Part shown: one piece after another, positions 18,274-26,796 of the stretch
Position numbering within the stretch: position 1 is the stretch's first letter
How the letters are laid out: each line of letters begins with the position of its first letter
Assembly (NCBI GenBank): GCA_021604865.1
Contig: BQJU01000029.1
Location: forward strand, 24,607 to 88,606
Direction: 5' to 3'
Length of the DNA stretch: 64,000 nucleotides
Source: Saprospiraceae bacterium
GTDB taxonomy: Bacteria > Bacteroidota > Bacteroidia > Chitinophagales > Saprospiraceae
Program-made: the position numbers and the translations under genes
The notes under the pieces: model-generated
The model's input: only the letters and a program-made list of their open reading frames with translations
What the model was told of the DNA's origin: nothing
The model's database searches: none

Positions 18274-19389
18274 TCACAAAGCTTGCTCCTCTTCTATTTT
18301 TTCCAACATGCCCGAAAAATGGTAATAGGCTGCACAAGCCCCTTCAGAACTCACCATAGGTGCACCAATTGGGCTTTCCGGTTTGCATTTTTTGCCGAAG
18401 TGCTGGCACTCAAAAGGTTTTTTAATGCCTTTCATGATTTCACCTGCTATACATTCCTGATTTTCCGGTGCTTCCGGAATATTGACATTAAATTTTCTCT
18501 TGGCATCGAATTCGGCATATTTTTCCTTGACTTCATATCCACTCATTGGTATGACTTCCATACCTCGCCATAGCCGATCAGTTACCTCAAACACTTCATA
18601 AATGGTATCCTGTGCCATCGGATTGCCTTCTTCCTTGACCATTCTGGAATATTGGTTTTCTACCTTGGCTTCTCCATTTTCCAATTGACGGACCGTCATT
18701 AAAATGCCCTGCAACAAATCAATCGGCTCAAAACCCGTTACAACAACAGGAACCTTAAATCGCTCTACCAAGGGGTAGTACTCCAGGGTACCCATAATGG
18801 TACAAACATGACCGGCTGCCAAAAAAGCCTGAATATGACTTTCATCATCTTCCATCACGGCCTCTATCGCAGGGGGGACCAATACATGAGATGCCAGAAT
18901 GGAATAATTCTTTAATCCAAGCCGATGGGCATGCACCACGGACAGGGCGTTTGCCGGAGCAGTGGTCTCAAAACCAACGGCAAAAAAAACGACCTGTTTG
19001 TCGGGGTTTTGCTGGGCTATCTTAACCGCCTCTAATGGGGAATATAAAATCCGCATATCTGCGCCATTGGCCTTGGCTTCCAATAAACTTTTTTCAGAAC
19101 CGGGCACTCGCAACATATCTCCAAAAGAACAGAGAATAACCCCTTTTTCTTCAGCCAGATAAACGGCTTTGTCGATCAAATTTAATGGAGTCACACATAC
19201 CGGACAGCCCGGCCCATGTACCATATTGATCTCCTTTGGCAACATATTGAGGATGCCGTTTTTAACCAAACTATGGGTTTGACCACCACAGACTTCCATG
19301 ATCGTCCAGGGTTGGGTTACCGTTTTTTTTATTTCTTCCAAATAGCGTTGCGCTACTTCTGGATCTCTGTATTCTGTTAGGAATTTCAT
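18274..19389 (-). CDS. hypD: Hydrogenase maturation factor HypD
   Basis: 371 aa, normal length. HypD is the [4Fe-4S] scaffold that, with HypC, assembles the Fe(CN)2CO unit. Conserved Cys motifs are present: EVCGGQTHS (about residue 34), [11 protein letters not shown] (about 63-73) and the C-terminal cluster region ([37 protein letters not shown]). It lies 65 bp upstream of hypE and downstream of hypC on the same strand. Confidence 0.98.
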   Translation of the reverse strand: MKFLTEYRDPEVAQRYLEEIKKTVTQPWTIMEVCGGQTHSLVKNGILNMLPKEINMVHGPGCPVCVTPLNLIDKAVYLAEEKGVILCSFGDMLRVPGSEKSLLEAKANGADMRILYSPLEAVKIAQQNPDKQVVFFAVGFETTAPANALSVVHAHRLGLKNYSILASHVLVPPAIEAVMEDDESHIQAFLAAGHVCTIMGTLEYYPLVERFKVPVVVTGFEPIDLLQGILMTVRQLENGEAKVENQYSRMVKEEGNPMAQDTIYEVFEVTDRLWRGMEVIPMSGYEVKEKYAEFDAKRKFNVNIPEAPENQECIAGEIMKGIKKPFECQHFGKKCKPESPIGAPMVSSEGACAAYYHFSGMLEKIEEEQAL

Positions 19390-19488
19390 GGTTTATTTTT
19401 TTATGGGAAGGAATGTGGTGATCTCTTTTGATCATTTTACTTGTTTTTTTCATCGATACGCCCATTTTTTTTCATTTTTCACCTTCCT

Positions 19489-19536
19489 TGTCATCGGGCT
19501 TGTCATGGGGCTTGCCATCGGGCTTGTCATCGGGCA
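19489..19536. repeat. Four 12-bp tandem repeats downstream of hypC
   Basis: Four consecutive units of TGTCATCGGGCT with one or two changes each, between the hypC stop and the hypD start. On the minus strand, in the hypC frame, the units read PDDK / PDGK / PHDK / PDDK. Confidence 0.85.
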
Positions 19537-19552
19537 ACCACAAGGGTTGCCC

Positions 19553-19837
19553 CTACCTGTATTCTTCTTTATCCGGCAAAAATTCCGAAATATTCAACTC
19601 TTCTTCCACCTCCCCCATCTCTTCCAAATACCTGAAGGTTTTTTTGGCCTCTTCCTCATCCACGATGCTGATGGCTACACCTACATGCACCAATACATAG
19701 TCCCCTTCTTTGGCTTGGGGTACCATTTCCAGACTGGCCTCTTTTACGATACCACCAAAAGTAACCTTCGCCATCCTTACTAATCCATCGTATTTACTTT
19801 CAATGGATTTGATTTTACCGGGAATTGCTAGACACAT
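19553..19837 (-). CDS. hypC: Hydrogenase maturation chaperone HypC
   Basis: 94 aa. HypC binds the iron complex through its N-terminal Cys2 after Met removal (MCLAIPGKIKSIE) and hands it to the large subunit. The core OB-like domain (residues 1-~75, with GDYVLVHVGVAISIVDEEEA) is complete, and an acidic tail follows (EEMGEVEEELNISEFL). The reading frame stays open after the TAG stop for 26 more codons, ending at a TGA at 19472. It encodes a charged repeat tail (see the 12-bp repeats), so the stop may be a recent truncation. Confidence 0.97.
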   Translation of the reverse strand: MCLAIPGKIKSIESKYDGLVRMAKVTFGGIVKEASLEMVPQAKEGDYVLVHVGVAISIVDEEEAKKTFRYLEEMGEVEEELNISEFLPDKEEYR

Positions 19838-20030
19838 GTTTTTTATGATTGAGGGTTGAATCAGAACTTAGCTTTCAACCATGTTGTGAATAGAGTTGTT
19901 TCGCAGGGATAGGGCGATGGGAAAAACGAGAGGTTTTTTTTTCCAATTGTAGCCTTTATTGAGGCGGATAGCATCGCTACCCAAGGAGAAAAAGGCGAAA
20001 AGTGGGCAAAAAAGATCCGTTTTAACCTTG

Positions 20031-22358
20031 TCATGCCCCCTGCGAAACAACTCTTATAAATGATTTTTTAATTTCTTGTATCTGATACCAAACCAATTGT
20101 CCAAAGGAAATATTTTCATCATTCGGTGACAATTGCTGGTGAAAATAGAGCTCACAATCTGCCTTCAAGTGATGGATGATCAAATCCACCAATAGGCCAT
20201 TTTGAAAAACTCCTCCACTAAAAGCGATCTTATTAATTTTCAGATTATTGGCGACTATTTTTATCAATTTCGCCAAAGAAAAATGAAACTTGGCCGCAAT
20301 AAAGTCAACAGGTTTTCCCTTCCGCAAATCCATTACAATATTGGTCATCAAAGTCTTGGTTGGAATGCGGTAATAATGTGCTCCTTCCATGAAATAACTG
20401 GCAGAAAAATCCAGGCCATTCTTTTTAAAATATTGCAAGGCCATCGTTTCTAATTTCATCGCAGCTTCACCTTCAAAAGTTTGCACATCCATCACCCCCA
20501 ACAAGGAGGCAACAGCATCAAAAATGCGCCCAACACTCGAGGTTTGCAACCGGTTTTCTTTTTGCAATAATTTGGCATAAATCTGCCATTCCGTTTCGGT
20601 GAACTTTTCTTTTAAAAGGGCTTCCGCACCCATCACATCCCAACAAGCCGAAAGGGCAGAAATCCGGGGTTCTTTCGGCATCTTATCTCCCAGGATGAAA
20701 TCAAAATAATCGAAATGATAACACCGTAAAAAATCGCAATTTTCATATTTAAAAAACTCGCCGCCCCAAATCTGCTCATCATCCCCCAAGCCCGTTCCGT
20801 CCCAAATGATACCCAATACGGGTTCTTTAGTATGCAATAAATTGTGTTCGCCTAAAATCGCTCCAAAATGGGCAATGTGATGTTGTACTTGTTTAAAGTG
20901 GGCCCCCAATTCTTCCGATAAATGTTGTCCATATCGGGTAGAAGGATATTCCGGATGTTTATCGCTTAGAATAATTTCCGGTTTTGAATGAAATAATTTC
21001 AACAGATATTGGGCGGTATGTCGATAATTTTCCTGCGTATCATAATGCTCCAAATCTCCTAAATATTGGCTGATGTAGGCATTCCCTTGATGCAAAAGAC
21101 TAAAGGTACTTTTTAGCATTGCCCCCGTTGCCAAAATGTTTTTCTTCGGTGGTTCCAGCGCAGCATTAATATAGGTTGGTGCCAATCCTCTCGAACGGCG
21201 GATGATAATTTGCTGCCCTTTAAATGGCGTAAATTTGAGCACACTATCATCCTGAGGCAGGACTATTCCCCGATTGTTGATCAGCATAAAATCGGCAATT
21301 TGAGGGAGCTCTGTAAGGGCCTTTTCATCCTGGAAGATGATGGGTGAATTGCTGATGTTTCCGCTGGTTGCAACGATGGCTCTGCCAAATTTTTGCAACA
21401 ATAAATCGTAAAGTGGAGTGTATGGCAGCATAGCCCCCACCTGATGCAGTCCAGGCGCAATCGCTGTAGCTACTATGGAAGAATTGGCTCCCTGCTTCAA
21501 TGCCAAAAGCACAATCGGTGCAATATGATTGCTGAGTGCCGCTGCGGCTTGATCATTTACATCCGCCACTATTTGCATAGAGGAAATATCCGGAAACATC
21601 AATGCAAAAGGTTTGTCAGGCCGGTGTTTCCGCTTGCGCAATTCCAGAATAGCCGCTTCATTTTGCGCATCACAGGTCAATAAATATCCGCCAATGCCCT
21701 TGATAGCTACTATTTTTCCATCTTGCCAAAAACCTACAACCGAATCAATTATGCGTTCCTGATTACCTGCAATCTTCCGCCGTTTCGAATCGAATAATGT
21801 CAATTCAATGGGACAATCCGGACAGGAATTGGTTTGTGAATAATAGCGTCTATCCAATGGATTTTCATATTCATCACTGCAACGCTGACACATCTGAAAA
21901 GTATGCATCGTTGTATTTTCCCGATCATAAGGCAATTGATGCACAATAGCATAACGGGGACCACAATTGGTGCAGGTAATAAATGCATAACCCTGTCTAC
22001 GGTTATGATCAGCCTGTAATTCTGCTCTGCAATCGGCACATAAAGCAAAATCGGGGGTGAGCAACAATTTTGTTTCACCGGAGATTTGGCTGTGAATAAT
22101 CTGAAAATTTTCAAAGAACTTTTGCGCTGTTTGAAAAATATGATGGCCGGTAATGCAAGCGAGAACCGGTGCTTTTTTCAATAGATCATCACAAAATGCT
22201 GTTGCATTATTTGCTTCGGCATTGAATTCAATATGAACGCCATCAATTGAGTTATTCACCCAGCCATTTAAGCCATATTCTTTAGCTAATAAAAAAACGT
22301 AAGGGCGAAACCCTACCCCTTGTACCTGGCCCTGAATATGAATATGCCAGGTTTTCAT
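20031..22358 (-). CDS. hypF: Carbamoyltransferase HypF
   Basis: 775 aa, full length. It converts carbamoyl phosphate and ATP to carbamoyl-adenylate and loads HypE. Domains: acylphosphatase (1-~90; GQVQGVGFRPYVFLLA), two zinc fingers (~105-185; CADCRAEL, CTNCGPRY, CQRCSDEYENP, SCPDCPIEL), a YrdC/Sua5-like domain (~200-390; IKGIGGYLLTCDA, LRKRKHRPDKPFALM, LPYTPLYDLLL, TSGNISNSPI) and a Kae1-like domain (~400-775; QHHIAHFGAILGEH, GIIWDGTGLGDDEQIWGGEF, FSGGVFQNGLL). Its ATG shares one base with the hypB stop. A ~190-bp spacer without a clear gene separates it from hypC downstream. Confidence 0.98.
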   Translation of the reverse strand: MKTWHIHIQGQVQGVGFRPYVFLLAKEYGLNGWVNNSIDGVHIEFNAEANNATAFCDDLLKKAPVLACITGHHIFQTAQKFFENFQIIHSQISGETKLLLTPDFALCADCRAELQADHNRRQGYAFITCTNCGPRYAIVHQLPYDRENTTMHTFQMCQRCSDEYENPLDRRYYSQTNSCPDCPIELTLFDSKRRKIAGNQERIIDSVVGFWQDGKIVAIKGIGGYLLTCDAQNEAAILELRKRKHRPDKPFALMFPDISSMQIVADVNDQAAAALSNHIAPIVLLALKQGANSSIVATAIAPGLHQVGAMLPYTPLYDLLLQKFGRAIVATSGNISNSPIIFQDEKALTELPQIADFMLINNRGIVLPQDDSVLKFTPFKGQQIIIRRSRGLAPTYINAALEPPKKNILATGAMLKSTFSLLHQGNAYISQYLGDLEHYDTQENYRHTAQYLLKLFHSKPEIILSDKHPEYPSTRYGQHLSEELGAHFKQVQHHIAHFGAILGEHNLLHTKEPVLGIIWDGTGLGDDEQIWGGEFFKYENCDFLRCYHFDYFDFILGDKMPKEPRISALSACWDVMGAEALLKEKFTETEWQIYAKLLQKENRLQTSSVGRIFDAVASLLGVMDVQTFEGEAAMKLETMALQYFKKNGLDFSASYFMEGAHYYRIPTKTLMTNIVMDLRKGKPVDFIAAKFHFSLAKLIKIVANNLKINKIAFSGGVFQNGLLVDLIIHHLKADCELYFHQQLSPNDENISFGQLVWYQIQEIKKSFIRVVSQGA

Positions 22359-23080
22359 CAGGCAACGACTTCATTGTTGGCTTCCTTTTTTTCTTTTACC
22401 TTTTCCAGCAACCAGTTGCACCATTCCTCAATGCCGGTGTTTTGTGTACTGGAAACCTCCAATACTTTAATATCTGGATTGATGTCTCTGGCATCTGCTA
22501 CGACCGCATCCACAGAAAACGGCAGATAGGGCAACAAATCAACTTTAGAAACCAACATCATTTCGCTGGTCAGAAACATCCGTGGATATTTTTTGGGTTT
22601 ATCGTCGCCCTCCGTGGTAGCAATCAGCGTCACCCGATAATCTTCCCCCAAATCAAAGGAAGCCGGACAAACCAAATTGCCTACATTTTCAACGATCAAT
22701 AAATCGACCCCATCGAGATTCATGCTATCCATAGCCTGCCATATCATTTGTGCTTCAAGGTGGCAAATCCCACCGGTCACAATCTGCAAGGCATCCGCTC
22801 CGGCTTCCCGCAGACGGTCGGCATCTCGTTCGGTTTCCAGATCGCCTACCAAGATTTTCATTTTTACCTGATCACCAATACGCCGCGCCGTTTCTTGGAG
22901 GAGCGTCGTCTTTCCACTTCCAGCTGAAGACGTAATATTGATCATTAAAATGTTTTGTTTAGCCATCTGTTTACGGATGCTTTCCGCTACAAAATCATTG
23001 GCTTTTAACAAATGCATCGTGGTATTATCACAGGTAACCGTTCCCCTGGCAGCTTTGGTTGATTTTTGAATTTTATTCAT
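22358..23080 (-). CDS. hypB: Nickel-insertion GTPase HypB
   Basis: 240 aa. A SIMIBI-class GTPase that delivers Ni to the large subunit with HypA. P-loop ITSSAGSGKTTLLQ, switch region LVGDLETERDADRL, the metal-site Cys/His in GGICHLEA, IVENVGNLVCPASFDLGED and the guanine-specificity region LVSKVDLLPYL are present. The N-terminus lacks the His-rich nickel-storage stretch and the CxxGC motif of some HypBs, so it is a non-storing type. A weak, imperfect copy of the TTAGAAA-N4-TTTCTAA palindrome lies 140 bp upstream (23220-23237). Confidence 0.97.
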   Translation of the reverse strand: MNKIQKSTKAARGTVTCDNTTMHLLKANDFVAESIRKQMAKQNILMINITSSAGSGKTTLLQETARRIGDQVKMKILVGDLETERDADRLREAGADALQIVTGGICHLEAQMIWQAMDSMNLDGVDLLIVENVGNLVCPASFDLGEDYRVTLIATTEGDDKPKKYPRMFLTSEMMLVSKVDLLPYLPFSVDAVVADARDINPDIKVLEVSSTQNTGIEEWCNWLLEKVKEKKEANNEVVA

Positions 23081-23269
23081 GAATTAACTTTTGCAGTTTG
23101 AGTGCATATTTATGGTTCAAGAGTTGGTCTCCATATATGCTCTTATTAAAAAAGACCGTTCAAAATCAATTTCTACCAAGTTAAGCATCAGATTTTGATT
23201 AGTGAAGCAATTCTATGGTTTAGAAAACTTTTTCTTTTCAAGAGCATCTTTGAAGGTCAATCTTTTGTG

Positions 23270-23635
23270 TTAAGGAGAGGTTTCGGCTTCCGTATCAAAG
23301 TGCACCTGATGAATGAGCAATTCGGTACCTTTGACTACATTATTGTTAGGAATGCCACATTGAGCGCAGGCAAATTTGTAATTTTCGATAGTGGTATTGG
23401 CATCACAAGCTGCACAATAGATCTCGATAGCTACCGTTTCCACATTTAGTTTGACACCCTGGAATTTTTCTTCTGCACTGGTCACCGCTTCAAAGGCATT
23501 TTGCATCAGTAAAGGTTCCACATTCGACAACATGCCTACCTTCAGATCAATGGCGGTCAGTGTTCCAAGTTCTTCTTTTGAAAATTCCTCCTCCAGGGTA
23601 TTAAAAATACTTCTGACTAGTGATATTTCATGCAT
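23270..23635 (-). CDS. hypA: Nickel metallochaperone HypA
   Basis: 121 aa. The N-terminal MHEISLV includes the invariant Ni-binding His2. The zinc finger has two CxxC pairs (YCAACDANT and FACAQCGIP). Normal length for the family. It follows the TPR gene by 12 bp and is separated from hypB by a 190-bp spacer, so hypB may have an additional promoter. Confidence 0.96.
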   Translation of the reverse strand: MHEISLVRSIFNTLEEEFSKEELGTLTAIDLKVGMLSNVEPLLMQNAFEAVTSAEEKFQGVKLNVETVAIEIYCAACDANTTIENYKFACAQCGIPNNNVVKGTELLIHQVHFDTEAETSP

Positions 23636-23647
23636 TTGTCAACTGAG

Positions 23648-25180
23648 TTATTGTGCTGCAACAGCTTCTTTGAGTTTCGCCAGCATCTCGAGGTGTCTAT
23701 CCGCCTCTTCCAGCATGCTTGTTTCTTTTACTAAAACCTTTACCTCTTGTGCTTTGGCCAACATGTCGCTATAACGATCCTTGTTAAATCCTTCACCGGC
23801 ATTGCTGACGTTCCAACTGGCTTCTAAAAAATTGAGCAAAGAAATGGCCCTTTCATAAGGATGGTTTTCCGTGCGCACACTTAATGCTTCTCCATAATAG
23901 AAAATGGCTTTGTCATAATTATCGGAGTGAATGGCCGGTGGAAATTTCATCAGCGCATTACCAAAATTATTACAAATCATACCATATTCATAAGGATGGG
24001 TTGTTTTGGTATAGAAATTCAATGCCTCTTGAAAAGAAGCCGAAGACACTCCTGCCCAGATCCCCCGCTTTTTGTCTTCGGCAGGCATTTCTGCATACAA
24101 TATGGCTAGGTTGTGATGAATATCTGCAAAGACATCAGGCGTGACATCTTGACGGAATATTTTCAGGGCCAGTTGGTAGGCATCAATGGCCGGTTTGAAA
24201 AATTGAGGATTGCCATTTTGAGCCCAGGTATATAACAAAGTGCCTTTCCGTAGGTGGGCATTTCCGGCAAGTTCCTCCAGTTCTTCTTCTTCAAAGAGGC
24301 TGATCGCCTTGGTAATATATCCCAGGGATTCCGTAAAGCTTTCTGAAATATTGGCGATGTGTGCTGCATCAACGTACAACAAACCAGCTTCTGCTTTGCG
24401 ATCGTTTTTTTCAAAATACTGCAACACTTCCCATAAAGTATCCTTCAATCTTGCCAATAACCCGGTATCATAAGGTACGGTCAGTTTTTTCATCCAAACA
24501 TTGGTCAGGACCACTTTTAAGCCATATTTAGCATCTTCGGAAATGGCTTCTTCGATACTGGTTTCCAACATGTTTATGGCCTGCTCCAATTCACCGGCGT
24601 CGAGCAATAAGGTTGCGAAGTGTTTGACACTAAATGCCTTATATTCACTATTTGGCGCCAGGTCTAAGGCTTTTTGATAAAAATCTGCCACTTCAGAAAA
24701 GGAAATCTGCTCGTCCAGGTAACCATAATGCCTGACGGTGGCAGCATTGTGTTGAACGCGGTACCATTCGAAAGCATCAGTCTGCCCCTGAGGTTTCAAC
24801 AGTTCGGCCAATACTTCGGCTTCTATCTGGTAGCCATGTTGCAATCGATTGACCATGCCAATATCAAATTGTAGCTGTTCATTATCTTTGAGATAAGACC
24901 AGGCTTTTTCTCCATTGCCCAATTTACTGAACACCAGTCCAAGCAGCTGTTCCTTATCAAAATCTAATGGATTGGGAAGCAAATATGGAGGGCCAACATT
25001 GTGCCAATCAATAGGCTGCAAAATGCCTTTTGAATTCACAATCAAACTGTTTCCGCTCGACTCCGGAACGACCTCCATGGAATCAAAAACGCTAACCAAC
25101 TCGGAAAGGCGATCCACAGCATTAATTATTTCGTTTACAGTCTCTATCTTTTCAGTTGTCGCAAAAATGGAAAACATCAT
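23648..25180 (-). CDS. TPR-repeat protein of the hydrogenase operon
   Basis: 510 aa, soluble, no signal peptide. The middle and C-terminal parts carry TPR-like helix pairs (FSEVADFYQKALDLAPNSEY, AIDAYQLALKIFRQ, HNLAILYAEMP, ASFQEALNFYTKTTHPYEYG, NYDKAIFYYGEALSVR). The N-terminal ~110 residues (QPIDWHNVGPPYLLPNPLDF) are not TPR and are unrecognised. The start overlaps the preceding small gene by 29 bp. TPR proteins occur beside some group 2a hydrogenases, where they are thought to assist maturation or assembly. No enzymatic motif is visible. Confidence 0.8.
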   Translation of the reverse strand: MMFSIFATTEKIETVNEIINAVDRLSELVSVFDSMEVVPESSGNSLIVNSKGILQPIDWHNVGPPYLLPNPLDFDKEQLLGLVFSKLGNGEKAWSYLKDNEQLQFDIGMVNRLQHGYQIEAEVLAELLKPQGQTDAFEWYRVQHNAATVRHYGYLDEQISFSEVADFYQKALDLAPNSEYKAFSVKHFATLLLDAGELEQAINMLETSIEEAISEDAKYGLKVVLTNVWMKKLTVPYDTGLLARLKDTLWEVLQYFEKNDRKAEAGLLYVDAAHIANISESFTESLGYITKAISLFEEEELEELAGNAHLRKGTLLYTWAQNGNPQFFKPAIDAYQLALKIFRQDVTPDVFADIHHNLAILYAEMPAEDKKRGIWAGVSSASFQEALNFYTKTTHPYEYGMICNNFGNALMKFPPAIHSDNYDKAIFYYGEALSVRTENHPYERAISLLNFLEASWNVSNAGEGFNKDRYSDMLAKAQEVKVLVKETSMLEEADRHLEMLAKLKEAVAAQ

Positions 25181-25475
25181 AGTTTGTTTTTAAGGTGCCC
25201 CGTGAATCTTTTCGAATGCCGCGTTGCAGAATTTCAGCAAAAGTCAACGCTTTTTTTTCTGAATGATAAGTATCTATTTTCCGGCAAATAAATCTAAATG
25301 GATTCGCAATATCTACATAAATCATCGTCAAATGCCACAGGCTTTTTCTTTCTTCCAGGTAGTATATTACCTCGGTATTTCTCAACCAGCTGTCTTCTTC
25401 CAATAAGTGCATGTCGGATTTGTTACCCGAGGTTTCACTGACGATCGGAAATGGCAGGTCAGATGAAATACGCAT
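25152..25475 (-). CDS. Small hydrogenase-associated protein, family X member 1 (107 aa)
   Basis: Unrecognised family. The C-terminal two thirds align with the 118-aa protein at 31438-31794: S/T-D-M-x-x-L-x-x-D-x-W-L-R-x-T-x-V-I, then a conserved Trp, P-x-x-x-I-x-R-x-I and K-D-x-R-G-T-L-K-x-N-x-x-x-F-x-x-C. The shared terminal Cys is notable. The N-terminal ~20 residues differ. It overlaps the start of the TPR gene by 29 bp. It is probably soluble. Its role is unknown, but a second copy in the same locus supports a dedicated function with the hydrogenase. Confidence 0.75.
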   Translation of the reverse strand: MRISSDLPFPIVSETSGNKSDMHLLEEDSWLRNTEVIYYLEERKSLWHLTMIYVDIANPFRFICRKIDTYHSEKKALTFAEILQRGIRKDSRGTLKTNYDVFHFCDN

Positions 25476-25490
25476 AATTTTTTTTCTTAA

Positions 25491-25620
25491 AGGGTCGAGT
25501 TTCAGGGGTCGAGTTTCAGGGGTCAGGGGTCAGGCTCCATATATCCCGCCCCCTGACACCTGACACCTGACCCCTGAAACCTGACTCCTGACCCCCTGAC
25601 TCCTGAAACCTAATTCCTGG
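25491..25620. repeat. CAGGGGTCAGG-type inverted/tandem repeat cluster
   Basis: The left arm has repeated TTTCAGGGGTC and GGGGTCAGG units, the right arm many CCTGACNCCTGA units. The two arms are complementary and can form a stem of more than 20 bp around CTCCATATATCCCGC. It lies between two small genes of the hydrogenase operon, has no coding capacity, and would be part of the transcript. Confidence 0.85.
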
Positions 25621-25622
25621 CA

Positions 25623-25991
25623 CTACAATTTCACATTCAATATGCCTAAACCGGGCTGTAATTCATAATTCAACTCACGGTCAGTATCATCCAGTTGGTT
25701 GTCAATTATCATCTCATGCAGGGCAATCGCTTTATCTCCTTTCAAATTCCGGTCTTTCAACATGTGCTGACTAGCCTTATGTAATTTTTTAAACAATTCA
25801 TCGCTCACCGGTGCAAGCAAAAGTGATTTTTTATCCGCATAATAAACAGCATAGGCATTATGATCATCACCAAAAATCTGCTCGACAATTTCATGATCAA
25901 TCTGCAAATGGGAAGCCTTCAACCGAAGGAATCCTTTCGATTGCTCTTTTTCCTGCTCCGGAGGTTTAAAATTTGGTGGCGGGATAAACAT
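25623..25991 (-). CDS. Uncharacterised hydrogenase-locus protein (122 aa)
   Basis: Soluble 122-aa protein, no signal peptide. It starts MFIPPPNFKPPEQEKEQSKG, followed by a compact domain with AYAVYYADKKSLLLAPVSDE and ALHEMIIDNQLDDTD and the ending LQPGLGILNVKL. No known motif is recognised. It lies between the maturation protease and the family-X gene on the same strand. Operon membership suggests a hydrogenase-linked role, but nothing in the sequence shows which. Confidence 0.7.
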   Translation of the reverse strand: MFIPPPNFKPPEQEKEQSKGFLRLKASHLQIDHEIVEQIFGDDHNAYAVYYADKKSLLLAPVSDELFKKLHKASQHMLKDRNLKGDKAIALHEMIIDNQLDDTDRELNYELQPGLGILNVKL

Positions 25992-26013
25992 AGATCAACA
26001 ATTTTAACTCTAA

Positions 26014-26104
26014 GGGCTTGTTTTGAAGTCGGCTTTTGTAGCGTAAAGTATCATCGAAAGAGGGATTCTTTGCAGCCAAATCGTTGGCCGCCAAACATCT
26101 CTAA
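26014..26104. repeat. Short inverted-end element, copy B (degenerate)
   Basis: About 90 bp with ends GGCTTGTTTTGAAGTCGG and GGCCGCCAAACATCTCTAAG. The interior GTAAAGTATCATCGAAAGAG and GGATTCTTTGCAGCC match parts of copies A and E. It abuts the 3' end of the protease gene. Confidence 0.65.
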
Positions 26105-26110
26105 GACGAT

Positions 26111-26608
26111 TCAATGCACCTCTAATTCCTCTAATAACAAATTTACAACTTTATCACCTCCCTTCATTGCAGCATCTGTCATGCCGACATTAAACCGAAT
26201 ATCATCGATAGCAATAAGGTAAACCTCAATGTTTTCAGGATAATCATCACCCAGCATTTTTTTTGCATAGGAAAGTGCCTGGTCCCATTTCAAGCTGTGC
26301 AGGAATACCATTGGATCATCCTGGATTTGAGCGTCTATTTCCGAGGCTGGTAATTTGAAGATAGTACCTACAGCCTCACCGGAATTAAGAACGGCATCGA
26401 TCAGGATTATCCTGGGATGTCCTTGTAATTTGAACAAGATTTCAAATGCAGCAGTCCCCATGTCGAAAATGCTGATGTTTTCTGGCTCTCCCAGCTTCTC
26501 TTTTAATTTTTCAATCACATAAATACCCACGCCATCATCTTCCCGTACGGGGTTGCCAAAACCAAGCACTGCTATTTTTCCCAAAGTTGTATTCGTACTT
26601 ATTGTCAT
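26111..26608 (-). CDS. [NiFe]-hydrogenase maturation endopeptidase (HupD/HyaD family)
   Basis: 165 aa. It removes the C-terminal extension of the large subunit after nickel insertion. Family features: the N-terminal VLGFGNPVREDDGVGIYVIE with the nickel-sensing Asp/Glu, FDMGTAAFEILFKL, ILIDAVLNSGE (second metal Asp) and LHSLKWDQAL (metal His). The likely substrate is the large subunit upstream, which keeps a 15-residue tail. A terminator and repeat copy C separate it from the large subunit gene, so it may be transcribed from another start. Confidence 0.93.
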   Translation of the reverse strand: MTISTNTTLGKIAVLGFGNPVREDDGVGIYVIEKLKEKLGEPENISIFDMGTAAFEILFKLQGHPRIILIDAVLNSGEAVGTIFKLPASEIDAQIQDDPMVFLHSLKWDQALSYAKKMLGDDYPENIEVYLIAIDDIRFNVGMTDAAMKGGDKVVNLLLEELEVH

Positions 26609-26643
26609 GCCTCAATTTAGTAAAAATTTCCTGTTATTGTTCA

Positions 26644-26790
26644 GAGCATGTTTGTTTGAAGACCAAACACGTGCTCAAAAAAATGCCCGTCAGCTCGACG
26701 TTGACGGGCATTATACCTAAAACCAAGAATTCTACGTGCCTTCCGAAGAAAGCTTCAGCGCAAGCGTAAGTTTGACCTCCAAACATGCAC
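26644..26790. repeat. Short inverted-end element, copy C
   Basis: 147 bp bounded by GAGCATGTTTGTTTGAAGAC and TTTGACCTCCAAACATGCAC. It abuts the 3' end of the large-subunit gene and contains the terminator hairpin. The interior GCTTCAGCGCAAGCGTA is shared, inverted, with copy D. Confidence 0.75.
26675..26712 (-). terminator. Rho-independent terminator after the large-subunit gene
   Basis: A perfect 11-bp stem AATGCCCGTCA / TGACGGGCATT (26702-26712 with 26682-26692) around a 9-nt loop, followed on the minus strand by seven T residues. It lies 85 bp past the stop of the large-subunit gene. It would end most transcripts of the small-large subunit pair before the maturation genes. Confidence 0.8.
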
Positions 26791-26796
26791 TAAATC

